Origin: Agaribacter marinus
GTDB taxonomy: Bacteria; Pseudomonadota; Gammaproteobacteria; Enterobacterales; Alteromonadaceae
NCBI RefSeq assembly: GCF_030160655.1
Contig: NZ_BSOT01000009.1
Location: 241,046-305,045 of the forward strand
DNA length: 64,000 bases
Direction of reading: 5' to 3'
In this document: in pieces, positions 20,235 to 29,922 of the stretch
Position numbering within the stretch: position 1 is the first letter of the stretch
Layout of the letters: the number at the start of each line of letters is the position of its first letter
Translations under genes and position numbers: made by a program
The notes under the pieces: model-generated
Databases searched by the model: none
Told to the model about the DNA's origin: nothing
What the model saw: the letters and a program-made list of their open reading frames with translations, nothing else

Positions 20235-23200
20235 CTAAAAGTTAACACGTAGGTCAATACGGAATATACGGCCTGTGCGTTGGAGTAATTGTGTTCTACT
20301 CTGTGTCGCACCGTCGTCATACACGTTACCTTCGTTAAAGAGTATTTCTTCGCCATTTGCATCAACGTCACCTAAGATGTGTTCTCTACTGGTGTAATAA
20401 CGTCTTACGCCCTCATCTGTTAAGTTGATTGCTTGGAAAGATATTCTGGTTTGGTCGGTAATCTGATAACTAGCTGAGAAATCGAAAGTACCTGTTCCAT
20501 CTTGCCATACGGCACCTTCACCAACTGCTCTGTTAACTAGTTCGTCAGTTTTGCCTCGGTAAGCTAAACGAATTTGATGACCATCTTGCTCCCAGAATAC
20601 CGTTGCGTTGTAACTGTGCTCAGGTGTCCAAGCGCGTGGCCATTGCGGTAATATTTTACCAGGTTCAAGCGTAGATTCTTGTTCGTCCGTTTTACTTTGT
20701 TGATAGGTATAGTTCATGGTGGTACCTAAACCAGACCAAATACCAGGTAAAAAGTCGTACACTTGAGAATATGAAAGCTCCATACCTGTAATCGTCGCGC
20801 CGTCACCATTTATCTTATTGGTGGCGCTATAAAGGCCACAGTAATTAAGTAGGTCTGAATCATCGAACCACCAATCTTGAGTAACGTTGCTTAAGTTGCC
20901 ACGTTTAGGCAAACATGCTGCGTCGCCAATACTCGTATATCCGGTAGGGTTTTCGGCAAAATAAGCTCTAATTTGTTCTTCAGAGCGAATCAAATTGGCG
21001 ACATCATAGTTTTCGATGTCTTTGTCGCGAAGGTCGTCTGCATAAACGATTGACGTTTCATCTTCAAGAAAGTTGGTCATATCTTTGTGGAAGAATGCAA
21101 CAGACAACAAGCTACTTGGGTTGAAGTACCACTCTAGTGAGAAATCAAGGTTAATCGATTCTTGGGGTAACAATTTGGGGTTATTCAAGGTGATTCTTGA
21201 ACCCCTTGGCGTATCCGGATCTCCCCAAATGCCTTCGTTTAAATTAAACCCGGGTTTTAGGTCATCAATCGGTGGACGTGACATGGTTTTAGATACCGCG
21301 AATCTACCAATTAAATCATCACCAAATTGATAATTTAGGTTTAAGCTTGGTAAAAATAGGTCATATGTATTTGAACCCACTGTTCCAAAGGTGCGTAGGC
21401 TGTTGTCAACAGGAACTCGTTGCGGATCGTCGGTGAAAACGTCACTAACAAGGGTCGTAATGTCACTGTGACGCCAGTTCCACCACCAGCCACCTTGGCC
21501 AGCATTTTGTGTGGTACGCGGGTCAAAACAAGGGTATCCCGCTGGATCTTGTGGGATACGTGTTGGGTTGGCTGGATCAGTAGTGTAGTCCCAACCATTG
21601 CCGTCGATTCTGTTGTTTCTCAGATCACCTTGAGGGTTTGGTGAGAATATATTGTCTTGGTTACAAGTATCAAGTTCAGGGTTTCTTAATTGACGCCAAA
21701 CAAATGGGTCAAATATTCTGTTGAGCGGTGTACTTTGGAATCGAGCACCTGAACTGCCGAAGGTTTCCAAGTCTGTTCTAACATAACGCACACCAACATC
21801 ACCAGTTAACTTGCCATCAAAGTATTCAAAATTAGTTTTAAAATACGCGGCGATATTTTCTAATACTGCCCGGCGTGTAGCAGAGTCATCAACTTCTAGG
21901 TTATTTCCATCGATGCCATATGCCAAATCTAGCAGTTTTTGCTCGTCTACAAGGGTCCAACCGTCTGTTATGTTGTTTCTCGAAATACCAAATGAAGACA
22001 TAAAGTCATCAACTGGAAAAGCTTCGTCCGATGTGTAGTTAATTGCACTAATCGTGTTAATGCCTTGACCTTGAATAATCGCTTTAACGCCTATCGGTGA
22101 ACCTTCTGAATCAAAACGAGTAACGATAACTGGCTGTGTAGTTGTTCTAAATTGACCGGTTTGGTTATCGACAAACTTTTCACGTTCGGAATACTTAGCA
22201 CCAAATTCGAAACTAGTAATGCCAGCAAAATCAACTTCCCAATCAAAATCAACAAAAGCGGTTTTATTGGTATCTTTTACTTCTTGTTGATTTAACCCCA
22301 TCCAATTCACTGATTGAGCGGCAATATCATCTGGGTTAAATGCTGCACGCCCGGTCTCATCGCCATTTACTTCCGGGCTATTTAATGACGTGAAGCCGTC
22401 ACCAAACACTAGTTCACAAATTCCAGTTGTACAATCGTAGCCTGCGGGTTGTATGCCAGTGTGCGGCGTACCAAATTCAGCCGCTCTTGCTTTAACCTGT
22501 GCTTGCACACCAAAACCATTGAGAAGGTTCATAGTAACATTATTAGTGGGTTCTAGATGCGTTTCTGAGTAGTTAACGCCAGCTTCCATACTAATTTCAT
22601 CAGTAAAGTGATGGGTTAAATTTAGGTTGGCAACTTTGTTTACAGTAGTACCACCGCCATTTCGGCGCTGGAAACCGCCGTCAGCAAATCGATTAACTGA
22701 TTTGACCAATGTGCGAGTTTCGGTATCAATTACCCACCACTCAGATTGTGGATCTGTATACGTCGGAATATTGGGTGTACCAGGATTAGCCGCCGTCGGG
22801 TTTTCGACTCCCTCTACAAAATTAGGTAAATCGGCTCTAGATCTTATGCTGACACCGTGGAAAGTATCAACAACCTCTTGGTTTGCCCAGTTAAGGTTTA
22901 ATACAATGTCTGTATCTTCAGTAGGCTGATACTGGAGGGTCATATCGACGCCTTGGCGATTACGTTCGTTTGTGAATAACGAATACTCTACTGAGTTAGG
23001 CACTAGCGCCCGAGTATCAGTGATAATGTTGCCTTGTAGGTCTCTTGCTACGCTTACATCTACAGCATCGTATCTACCTATACGCATTTCATCGCGACGA
23101 ATAGAGCTCGTTTCGTCATAAGCAGTAATCAAAAAGCCGACAGTGTCATCTAAGAATGCCTTTGAGAAAGTACCCGATATTTTGTAATCAGATTCTTCCG

Positions 23201-23816
23201 AAAAGTCATTATATCTACCTTGGAAAGTAAGGCTTCTGACATCTTCACTAAGGTTTAAAGGTTTTACTGTATTTAGTAGAATCGACGCACCTAGCGAGCC
23301 TTCGTCATGGTCCGCACTTGGTGTTTTTACTACGTTGATGCTTGACAATACATCTGAAGAAAATGCACTGAGGTCCACTGATTGGTTAAAGTCAGCCGTC
23401 GTTAGCGTAACACCATTTAAAGTAATAACGTTTTGGTCTGGGTTTGCTCCCCGTACTGTGACTCTGGTACCTTCACCATCAGTCGTTTGTACCGATACGC
23501 CTGTTACACGAGATAATGCGTCGGCGATGTTTTGGTCTGTGGATTTACCAATATCTTCCGCGAATATAGAATCTGATACGTTTTTACTAAAACGTTTTTC
23601 ATTCATGGCTTTAAGGATACTGCCCTTAAAACCAGAAACTTTTATGACTTCAACTTCACCTTCTTCGTCATTTTCTGCCGAAGCAGGTGATTGAGTGACC
23701 GCAGTGTTTGCAACTTCATCTTCCGCGGCTTGTTGGTCAGCAAAAGCGCTTGAAGTACTGGCAAGCATAGCCAATGTCAGCGCACTTAACTTAAACCTTC
23801 TTCCCGTATTGTTCAT
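20235..23816 (-). CDS. TonB-dependent outer-membrane receptor (TIGR01782-like)
   Basis: A 1,193-residue receptor for energy-driven uptake across the outer membrane. The start is set at the ATG at 23816, which has AGGGAG 8 bases upstream and opens a normal signal peptide ending 'SSAFA'; a frame running 16 codons further upstream lacks both. A TonB-box-like segment (EVEVIKVSGF) is followed by the plug domain ('NIADALSRVTGVSVQ', 'VRGANPDQNVITLNG') and a long beta-barrel ending in 'RIDLRVNF' with terminal Phe. The size and plug match the Xanthomonas-Caulobacter group, often carbohydrate-linked. The lipoprotein gene follows in the same operon. Substrate cannot be told. Confidence 0.95.
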   Translation of the reverse strand: MNNTGRRFKLSALTLAMLASTSSAFADQQAAEDEVANTAVTQSPASAENDEEGEVEVIKVSGFKGSILKAMNEKRFSKNVSDSIFAEDIGKSTDQNIADALSRVTGVSVQTTDGEGTRVTVRGANPDQNVITLNGVTLTTADFNQSVDLSAFSSDVLSSINVVKTPSADHDEGSLGASILLNTVKPLNLSEDVRSLTFQGRYNDFSEESDYKISGTFSKAFLDDTVGFLITAYDETSSIRRDEMRIGRYDAVDVSVARDLQGNIITDTRALVPNSVEYSLFTNERNRQGVDMTLQYQPTEDTDIVLNLNWANQEVVDTFHGVSIRSRADLPNFVEGVENPTAANPGTPNIPTYTDPQSEWWVIDTETRTLVKSVNRFADGGFQRRNGGGTTVNKVANLNLTHHFTDEISMEAGVNYSETHLEPTNNVTMNLLNGFGVQAQVKARAAEFGTPHTGIQPAGYDCTTGICELVFGDGFTSLNSPEVNGDETGRAAFNPDDIAAQSVNWMGLNQQEVKDTNKTAFVDFDWEVDFAGITSFEFGAKYSEREKFVDNQTGQFRTTTQPVIVTRFDSEGSPIGVKAIIQGQGINTISAINYTSDEAFPVDDFMSSFGISRNNITDGWTLVDEQKLLDLAYGIDGNNLEVDDSATRRAVLENIAAYFKTNFEYFDGKLTGDVGVRYVRTDLETFGSSGARFQSTPLNRIFDPFVWRQLRNPELDTCNQDNIFSPNPQGDLRNNRIDGNGWDYTTDPANPTRIPQDPAGYPCFDPRTTQNAGQGGWWWNWRHSDITTLVSDVFTDDPQRVPVDNSLRTFGTVGSNTYDLFLPSLNLNYQFGDDLIGRFAVSKTMSRPPIDDLKPGFNLNEGIWGDPDTPRGSRITLNNPKLLPQESINLDFSLEWYFNPSSLLSVAFFHKDMTNFLEDETSIVYADDLRDKDIENYDVANLIRSEEQIRAYFAENPTGYTSIGDAACLPKRGNLSNVTQDWWFDDSDLLNYCGLYSATNKINGDGATITGMELSYSQVYDFLPGIWSGLGTTMNYTYQQSKTDEQESTLEPGKILPQWPRAWTPEHSYNATVFWEQDGHQIRLAYRGKTDELVNRAVGEGAVWQDGTGTFDFSASYQITDQTRISFQAINLTDEGVRRYYTSREHILGDVDANGEEILFNEGNVYDDGATQSRTQLLQRTGRIFRIDLRVNF

Positions 23817-23883
23817 GTGTGTCTCCCTTAGGGATGCTGTTCGACTGATATGGTTGTTGGGCAATAACCAAAATCAGAGCCTC

Positions 23884-23912
23884 TTTATAGTTGTATTTGC
23901 GTTGAGTGTTAA
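23884..23912 (-). promoter_or_regulatory. Sigma-70-type promoter of the TonB receptor operon
   Basis: On the minus strand, TTAACA (23912-23907) and TATAAA (23889-23884) are separated by 17 bp, about 68 bp before the receptor start codon. Both hexamers are near consensus. Confidence 0.65.
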
Positions 23913-24445
23913 CAATTGGCAAACAACTTACTAACAAGATACACCTTCACTAGGGTAATAATCTACATCCCTTAACGCTTGTTTTTAGAGAGAAAAGCAT
24001 GTTTTTTCATTGTGGATTTGACAATCTTAAGGGTTAAACACTTGTTAATTTGTTGGTAAGTTAATGAAATTTAATGGAAAAATTATTTTAACATTTTTAT
24101 CTCATTTACAGGTGAAAGTTGCCAATCACAAATAAAAATAACAAGATAAAGTAATATTAATAATTAAAAACGTAAGATTCTAAATTAGTCAAAATCAAAA
24201 TTAAATTTTCACTTCGAAAATAGTATATTTAAAATACATAAGTAGATGTTTTTTTCGAGTATTACTTGTACAGTTAACGTGCGTATTTTTTCAATCAAAA
24301 CACAGCTTTAACAATGCCTTAGTGATTTTTTATATGCTTGTATTTTTGCCTGCGTTAATGTGGAACACTTTCGTTTTCATTGAAAACAGTTATCGAGTAC
24401 TTCCACGCTTTACCTCTATGCCGCTTATATAAAGAAATGGTAGCG
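23913..24445. other. AT-rich intergenic region between the TonB receptor and rho
   Basis: No gene is supported in either strand. It contains one perfect 15-bp palindrome (listed separately) and long A/T runs. It probably carries control sites for the receptor operon and the right boundary of the segment that separates trxA from rho. Confidence 0.5.
24373..24387. promoter_or_regulatory. Perfect 15-bp palindrome, candidate operator
   Basis: GTTTTCA, one central base, then TGAAAAC. It lies about 560 bp from the receptor start and just upstream of the candidate rho promoter. It is too short to be a strong RNA hairpin, so protein binding is more likely, if it has a role. Confidence 0.4.
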
Positions 24446-24474
24446 TTATCATTTTTGAGGGTTGAAGTTATAAA
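24446..24474 (+). promoter_or_regulatory. Candidate rho promoter
   Basis: TTATCA (24446-24451) and TATAAA (24469-24474) are 17 bp apart. If used, the rho leader would be about 435 bases. The -35 box matches consensus at only four of six positions. Confidence 0.4.
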
Positions 24475-24918
24475 TAAATTTTGGGTTTATACAATTCTTA
24501 TTAGAAATTGAATTTTTATATATCAACTTTGTAACAAATTAGGCATCACGTTTGGAGAGGTTTACGGATAAACCCAGTTATTGCGCATTTTCAAACGATT
24601 GAGGTTTGACCTGCAGAGCTTGAGATGACCAAAGTTGTGAGTTAAATTTATGTCGAGCAGGTGCCACTAATTAAATTGTTGTGCCGAATCTTTACATTAT
24701 TCTCTAGTAAAACTGGACGATTAAAAAAATTAGTGCTAATTTATTAACAACTCACCAAAGTAATCGTATCTTTCCGACGCGACGTTCACTTACCAATTGG
24801 CCTGTTCCACGTTTTGTGCGCCGCAGACAAACATGCAGATTACTTACCTACTAACCGAGTCAATACAACAAAGTGAACCTACGTCGTACTTGCTTGTACA
24901 TATATAAGACCCACCAAC
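24475..24918 (+). promoter_or_regulatory. Long rho leader with C-rich, G-poor 3' part
   Basis: In known bacteria rho is autoregulated by termination in its own leader. From about 24765 to 24918 the sequence becomes rich in C and poor in G compared with the flanking A/T-rich DNA, as expected of a Rho-utilisation site. A 24-codon frame (24833-24907) ends 11 bases before the rho start, in the place of the E. coli rhoL peptide, but it lacks a ribosome-binding site and shows no sequence resemblance. Confidence 0.45.
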
Positions 24919-26184
24919 ATGAATTTAACTGAATTAAAACAGAAACCAATTAGCGAGCTAGTCGAACTGGCTGAAAAAATGGGGCTAGAGAATTTAGCGC
25001 GAGCCCGCAAACAAGATATTATTTTCTCAATACTTAAATCTCACGCAAAAGGTGGGGAAGACATCTTCGGTGATGGCGTATTAGAAATATTGCAAGATGG
25101 CTTTGGTTTCTTAAGGTCGGGAGACTCATCCTATTTGGCGGGGCCTGATGATATTTATGTATCACCTAGTCAAATCCGTCGTTTTAACTTACGTACTGGC
25201 GACACTATTTCAGGTAAAATTAGACCTCCGAAGGATAGTGAGCGGTACTTTGCCTTATTAAAAATACGCGAAGTGAATTTTGATAAGCCTGAAAACTCTC
25301 GAAATAAGATATTGTTTGAAAACTTAACACCTTTGCATGCAGCATCAAGGCTGCGCATGGAGCGCGGTAACGGGAGCACAGAAGACATTACTGCTCGTGT
25401 ACTAGATCTTGCGTCTCCAGTGGGCTGCGGGCAACGAGGACTTATTGTTGCGCCACCAAAGGCAGGTAAAACATTATTGCTACAGAATATTGCGCAGTCA
25501 ATTGCTGCAAATCATCCTGAGGCACAACTAATGGTGTTACTTATTGACGAACGTCCTGAAGAAGTAACAGAAATGCAACGCCTTGTACAAGGTGAAGTGG
25601 TTGCCTCTACTTTTGACGAACCTGCTAGCCGACACGTACAAGTGGCTGAGATGGTCATCGAAAAAGCAAAGCGCTTGGTCGAGCATAAGAAAGATGTTGT
25701 TATCTTATTAGACTCTATTACGCGATTGGCAAGAGCATATAACACTGTCATACCGTCGTCTGGTAAGGTGCTTACTGGTGGTGTAGATGCAAATGCACTG
25801 CATAAACCCAAGCGATTCTTTGGTGCAGCAAGAAATGTCGAAGAGGGTGGTAGTTTAACAATCATCGCTACTGCGCTAATAGATACTGGTTCCAAAATGG
25901 ATGAAGTTATCTACGAAGAGTTTAAAGGTACGGGTAATATGGAGTTACACCTAAACCGTAAAATTGCGGAAAAACGGGTGTTCCCAGCGATTGACTTTAA
26001 TCGTTCAGGTACGCGAAGAGAAGAATTGCTTACCACGCAAGAAGAATTGCAAAAAATGTGGATTTTACGCAAAATTGTGCACGAAATGCCAGAAATTGAT
26101 GCCATGGAATTCCTCATTAGCAAACTGTCTATGACAAAAACAAATGATGAATTTTTCGATTCGATGAAGCGTCAGAAAGGCTAA
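24919..26184 (+). CDS. rho: Transcription termination factor Rho
   Basis: A 421-residue hexameric RNA-dependent ATPase. The N-terminal helical and cold-shock RNA-binding domains are present ('[30 protein letters not shown]' region, about 55-85), followed by Walker A 'APPKAGKT' near 178-185, Walker B '[16 protein letters not shown]', and the Q and R loops ('[20 protein letters not shown]'). Length equals E. coli Rho. There is no obvious ribosome-binding site before the ATG. The usual trxA-rho adjacency is broken by the receptor segment upstream. A strong terminator follows. Confidence 0.98.
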   Translation: MNLTELKQKPISELVELAEKMGLENLARARKQDIIFSILKSHAKGGEDIFGDGVLEILQDGFGFLRSGDSSYLAGPDDIYVSPSQIRRFNLRTGDTISGKIRPPKDSERYFALLKIREVNFDKPENSRNKILFENLTPLHAASRLRMERGNGSTEDITARVLDLASPVGCGQRGLIVAPPKAGKTLLLQNIAQSIAANHPEAQLMVLLIDERPEEVTEMQRLVQGEVVASTFDEPASRHVQVAEMVIEKAKRLVEHKKDVVILLDSITRLARAYNTVIPSSGKVLTGGVDANALHKPKRFFGAARNVEEGGSLTIIATALIDTGSKMDEVIYEEFKGTGNMELHLNRKIAEKRVFPAIDFNRSGTRREELLTTQEELQKMWILRKIVHEMPEIDAMEFLISKLSMTKTNDEFFDSMKRQKG

Positions 26185-26225
26185 TTACGCTAAAAGTTTG
26201 CTAGTCTCTATATTCAGAGCATTAG

Positions 26226-26251
26226 AGCCAGTTGTTTAACTGGCTTTTTTT
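26226..26251 (+). terminator. Rho-independent terminator of rho
   Basis: A perfect 8-bp stem (AGCCAGTT / AACTGGCT) with a 4-base loop is followed by seven T's, 42 bp after the rho stop. Confidence 0.92.
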
Positions 26252-26311
26252 ATATGGAATCTAGTAAAATCATTATATGGATCGTATTTCACGATAAGTA
26301 GGCCAGAAAGT

Positions 26312-26680
26312 TTGTATGCTACGTTAAAACACATTCATATGTCTTTTGCCGCAATCAGCATTATTCTGTTTATTGTGAGATTTGTTCTCACCATCGAAAA
26401 ACCGCATTTAAAAGAAAAGTTCTATTTCGATAGATTACCTCATATTGCTGATACAATATTAGTTGTGTCTGCAATAGGAATGACGCAGTATTTTCAGTAT
26501 ATTCATTTCACTTTTTCTTGGTTACAAATAAAATTACTGTTCGTTGTGCTTTACGTAATTTTCGGTTTTATCGCATACAAAAAAGTAGAAGTATTCACTT
26601 ATAAATGCTTGTTTTTTGCGCTATCTTTAATCTCGTTTTCAATCGTGGTAAAAATAGCCATTACGAAACACTTGTTTTAG
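26312..26680 (+). CDS. SirB2-family membrane protein
   Basis: A 122-residue inner-membrane protein with four hydrophobic helices (about 10-25, 48-62, 72-92, 98-118). The pattern 'LKHIHMSFAAISIILFIVRF', 'LPHIADTILVVSAIGM', and 'WLQIKLLFVVLYVIFGFIA' follows the SirB2 family (PF04247). The biochemical role of this family is not established. It stands alone between the rho terminator and an M20 hydrolase. Confidence 0.75.
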   Translation: MYATLKHIHMSFAAISIILFIVRFVLTIEKPHLKEKFYFDRLPHIADTILVVSAIGMTQYFQYIHFTFSWLQIKLLFVVLYVIFGFIAYKKVEVFTYKCLFFALSLISFSIVVKIAITKHLF

Positions 26681-26781
26681 TTGCCTTAGCCTATTTTTGT
26701 TTTGGCTAATATTCGCTCACCAGAAACTATAATAACAGTCCTATTAGTGCGTCTGGCAACGGTGCTAATAAGGAAATAATA

Positions 26782-28080
26782 ATGGGCAGAAAAATGAAAT
26801 CAATCACACTAATCTTATTCGTATGTTTGTCTTTTGCGGTAATCGCTGATGACGTAGCAACGCGAGCGGACAGTATCGAATCCAAAGTCATTGCATGGCG
26901 CCATCATCTTCATGAAAACCCTGAACTATCAAATCGTGAGTTTGAAACCGCTAAATATGTGGAAAAGCATCTTAGAAGTTTGGGGCTTGACGTTCAAACT
27001 GGCGTCGCGATTACCGGTGTTGTTGCCGTTTTAGACTCAGGCAAACCCGGACCTACCGTTGCTTTGCGCGCAGATATGGATGGATTGCCAGTAAAAGAGG
27101 TGAATGACCTCCCTTTCAAATCCACAAAGACGGCAGAGTTCGAGGGAAACACTGTACCTGTTATGCATGCTTGCGGACATGATACTCACATGGCTATGCT
27201 CATGGGCGCCGCGGAAATTTTGACGGGTATGAAAGACCAGTTAAAGGGAAAGGTGAAGTTTATTTTTCAACCTGCTGAAGAAGGTGCGCCTCGTGGCGAA
27301 AGAGGCGGAGCAGAAGTCATGGTCGAAGAGGGGGTGCTTAAAAACCCTGATGTTGACGTAATCTTTGGCCTTCATATTAGTGCGAATACCGATGTTGGTA
27401 AAGTACGTTATCGACATGGCGGTATTATGGCGGCGGTTGACCCCTTTAAAATCGTTATTAAAGGTAAACAAGCGCATGGCGCATATCCGTGGAAAAGTGT
27501 TGATCCTATTACGACATCCGCGCAAGTAATTATGGGTTTGCAAACTATCGTGAGTCGAGAGCTTCGTTTACTTGATGATGCTGCCGTGATCTCTATTGGA
27601 TCGATACATGGCGGAAATCGATCAAACATTATTCCGATGGATGTAACTATGGTAGGCACCATTCGCACGCTTAACGAAGACGCCAGAGAGCACATTTATG
27701 AAGCGTTACCACGGAAGGTAAAAGGGATTGCTGACAGTATGCGAGCAGAAGCAGAAATTACACTTCCGCTTGACTACAATTATCCTATAACCTTTAACGA
27801 CCATGCGCTAATGGACAAGATGTTGCCATCTTTAGTTAGAACTGCGGGTCAGGAAAATGTGATCAATAGTAAAGCAGTAACTGGTGCAGAAGATTTCTCT
27901 TTCTTCCAAAAAGAAGTGCCAGGCGTTTATTTGTGGGTAGGTGGTAAACCACTAGATGTTAGCGAGGCTGACTCTCCTGCGCATCATACGCCCGAGTTTA
28001 TTGTTGACGACAGTGGTATGAAGTTAGGTGTAAAACTACTTTCAAATATGACAATTGACTATATGAATTCAGTTGAGTGA
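26782..28080 (+). CDS. M20-family metal-dependent amidohydrolase, exported
   Basis: A 432-residue protein of the M20D/aminoacylase group (hippurate hydrolase or N-acyl-amino-acid amidohydrolase type). A signal peptide (about 1-22) indicates periplasmic or secreted location. Metal and catalytic residues fit the family: 'LRADMDGLPV', 'HACGHDTHMAML' (about 133-144), 'FQPAEEG', 'GLH', and 'TGAEDFSFF' near 375. A ribosome-binding site (AAGGAA) precedes the ATG; a second ATG at residue 5 would also preserve the signal peptide. The substrate is unknown; acylated amino acids or small peptides are the usual targets. Confidence 0.9.
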   Translation: MGRKMKSITLILFVCLSFAVIADDVATRADSIESKVIAWRHHLHENPELSNREFETAKYVEKHLRSLGLDVQTGVAITGVVAVLDSGKPGPTVALRADMDGLPVKEVNDLPFKSTKTAEFEGNTVPVMHACGHDTHMAMLMGAAEILTGMKDQLKGKVKFIFQPAEEGAPRGERGGAEVMVEEGVLKNPDVDVIFGLHISANTDVGKVRYRHGGIMAAVDPFKIVIKGKQAHGAYPWKSVDPITTSAQVIMGLQTIVSRELRLLDDAAVISIGSIHGGNRSNIIPMDVTMVGTIRTLNEDAREHIYEALPRKVKGIADSMRAEAEITLPLDYNYPITFNDHALMDKMLPSLVRTAGQENVINSKAVTGAEDFSFFQKEVPGVYLWVGGKPLDVSEADSPAHHTPEFIVDDSGMKLGVKLLSNMTIDYMNSVE

Positions 28081-28191
28081 AGGAACGATAAATCTTTGAA
28101 TGTTATGACTTAAAATTCCTTTAGATGTATAACGTTAGCGTATTTTAGATGGCGCGTGACACAAAGAGTCGCGCTCTATGGTACTTTCTTC

Positions 28192-28197
28192 TATAAT
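28192..28197 (+). promoter_or_regulatory. -10 box of the purEK promoter
   Basis: A perfect TATAAT lies 30 bp before the purE start and is followed by a G/C-rich stretch. No good -35 box is found at the right distance, and no clear PurR operator is visible. Confidence 0.5.
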
Positions 28198-28227
28198 GTC
28201 GGGCTTTTAAGATTGGAAGTAAATTTT

Positions 28228-28716
28228 ATGGCTCAAGTCGCAATCGTTATGGGGTCGCAATCAGATTGGCCTACCATGCAACAAGCTGCAAAAATGTTGA
28301 AAACACTCGGTGTCAGTTTTAAAGCGCAAGTTGTTTCTGCGCATCGTACGCCTAACTTGTTAGTTGATTTTGCTGAGTCTGCAGAAAGTGAAGGATATCA
28401 AGTTATTATTGCTGGCGCTGGTGGTGCTGCGCATCTTCCTGGAATGATAGCTGCACATACTCACTTACCAGTATTTGGCTGTCCAGTCAGATCAAGTCAG
28501 TTAAGCGGGTTAGACTCTCTATTATCAATTGTTCAAATGCCAAAGGGTGTGGCTGTTGGAACCTTAGCTATCGGTGAGGCAGGCGCTGCAAATGCTGGTC
28601 TGTTAGCTGCTCAAGTCGTGGCGTTGCAAAACAAAGACGTTCGGGACAATATTGTTGTTTTTAGACAAAACCAAACTGAGACTGTTCTTGCTAATCAAAC
28701 GCTGGAATTAGAATGA
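28228..28716 (+). CDS. purE: N5-carboxyaminoimidazole ribonucleotide mutase
   Basis: A 162-residue class I PurE, which converts N5-CAIR to CAIR in purine synthesis. The start is set at the ATG at 28228, preceded by GGAAG; a longer upstream frame would begin before the promoter -10 box and adds unrelated residues. Family motifs are '[14 protein letters not shown]' and '[11 protein letters not shown]', plus the '[16 protein letters not shown]' segment. It overlaps purK by four bases (ATGA), so the two are translated together. Confidence 0.97.
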   Translation: MAQVAIVMGSQSDWPTMQQAAKMLKTLGVSFKAQVVSAHRTPNLLVDFAESAESEGYQVIIAGAGGAAHLPGMIAAHTHLPVFGCPVRSSQLSGLDSLLSIVQMPKGVAVGTLAIGEAGAANAGLLAAQVVALQNKDVRDNIVVFRQNQTETVLANQTLELE

Positions 28717-29852
28717 AAGTACTAGTATTTGGTGCTGGGCAGTTAGTTCAAATGATGTACTTAGCGGCGGCGCCTTTGGGTGTTGATGTAAAGGCCGTTG
28801 ACGTAAATTCGAGAGACATTTTACATCCTGTGAGCAAACAAAAGCTTGAAATGACGCTTGATTATGCGCTTTCTGATGCCGATGTAATAACCGCTGAGTT
28901 TGAGCATGTGCCTGAGGATTTACTAGCCTTAGCTGGTGAAACCGGTAAGTTTCATCCTAACGCGAAATCGATTCTTACGGGGGCGGATAGAGTACGCGAA
29001 AAAGCTTGCTTAGATATTGCCAATATTCCTAATGCTCCATACAAAATCATTAAACATATTGATGCGCTCGACGACGCAGTTCAAGCACTGGGTCAACGCA
29101 TTATCTTTAAGGCGTCAAGGGATGGGTATGATGGCTATGGTCAATGGCGAATGATGATACCCGAAGATGTTGACGACATTCGGATTGCGTTTGCAAGTTT
29201 AGATCTTCAAACTGTGCCAATTGTCGCCGAGAAAATGATTGATTTCGAACGTGAAATTTCAATTATTGGTGCAAGAACATCTGACGGTAAGGTATCTTGT
29301 TTTGATATTGCAGAAAACCTGCATTATCAAGGGCAACTGCATGTCTCTGTTGCACCGGCATCGAATATTAGTGATTCACTCAAACAAAAGGCTCATTATA
29401 TTTTTGAAACGCTCGCGAATTCGCTTGAATATATTGGTGTATTAGCAGTTGAGATGTTTCAAGTGGGTGACGAACTTCTTGTAAACGAAATCGCCCCGAG
29501 GGTGCATAATTCCGGGCATTGGACGCAAAACGGTGCAGAAACATGTCAATTTGAACAACACATACGAGCGTGCTTAAACTTTCCTTTAGGCTCGCCACAG
29601 ACAAACAAAATTACCGCGATGATAAACATTATCGGCTGTACTTCTTTTAGTCGTGACTTAATTAGCATTCCGGGGTGCCACTTGCATTGGTATGGCAAGG
29701 AAGTGCGTGAAAAACGTAAGATGGGTCATATAAATGTGACCGCGAACAGCTACTTTGAGTTAAGTGAAAAGTTATCAAAACTTTTGACTTTTTTACCTGA
29801 AGAGTATTTTCCAAAACTAGCGGGTGAAATTCGACGTTTAAAAGCGCTTTAA
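28713..29852 (+). CDS. purK: N5-carboxyaminoimidazole ribonucleotide synthase
   Basis: A 379-residue ATP-grasp ligase that carboxylates AIR with bicarbonate to give N5-CAIR, the substrate of PurE. Visible features are the N-terminal '[13 protein letters not shown]' nucleotide-type fold, '[14 protein letters not shown]' glycine-rich ATP-grasp loop, '[13 protein letters not shown]', and '[14 protein letters not shown]' near 265. It overlaps purE by four bases. Length is normal. Confidence 0.97.
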   Translation: MKVLVFGAGQLVQMMYLAAAPLGVDVKAVDVNSRDILHPVSKQKLEMTLDYALSDADVITAEFEHVPEDLLALAGETGKFHPNAKSILTGADRVREKACLDIANIPNAPYKIIKHIDALDDAVQALGQRIIFKASRDGYDGYGQWRMMIPEDVDDIRIAFASLDLQTVPIVAEKMIDFEREISIIGARTSDGKVSCFDIAENLHYQGQLHVSVAPASNISDSLKQKAHYIFETLANSLEYIGVLAVEMFQVGDELLVNEIAPRVHNSGHWTQNGAETCQFEQHIRACLNFPLGSPQTNKITAMINIIGCTSFSRDLISIPGCHLHWYGKEVREKRKMGHINVTANSYFELSEKLSKLLTFLPEEYFPKLAGEIRRLKAL

Positions 29853-29922
29853 ATTGACAACGTTGATTGTGCGTTGAGTTAGCCTGTATCTTGAGTTTTT
29901 AAATGTGAGTTAGGAGCAATAA

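Noticed and set aside
23335..23694. 119-codon plus-strand frame inside the TonB receptor
   Set aside because: Shadow frame opposite the plug domain, with no start signals.
23817..23864. 16-codon N-terminal extension of the TonB receptor
   Set aside because: The internal ATG has a strong ribosome-binding site and opens directly into the signal peptide.
28156..28227. 24-codon N-terminal extension of purE
   Set aside because: It would start upstream of a perfect TATAAT box, and PurE normally starts at the internal ATG with its own ribosome-binding site.
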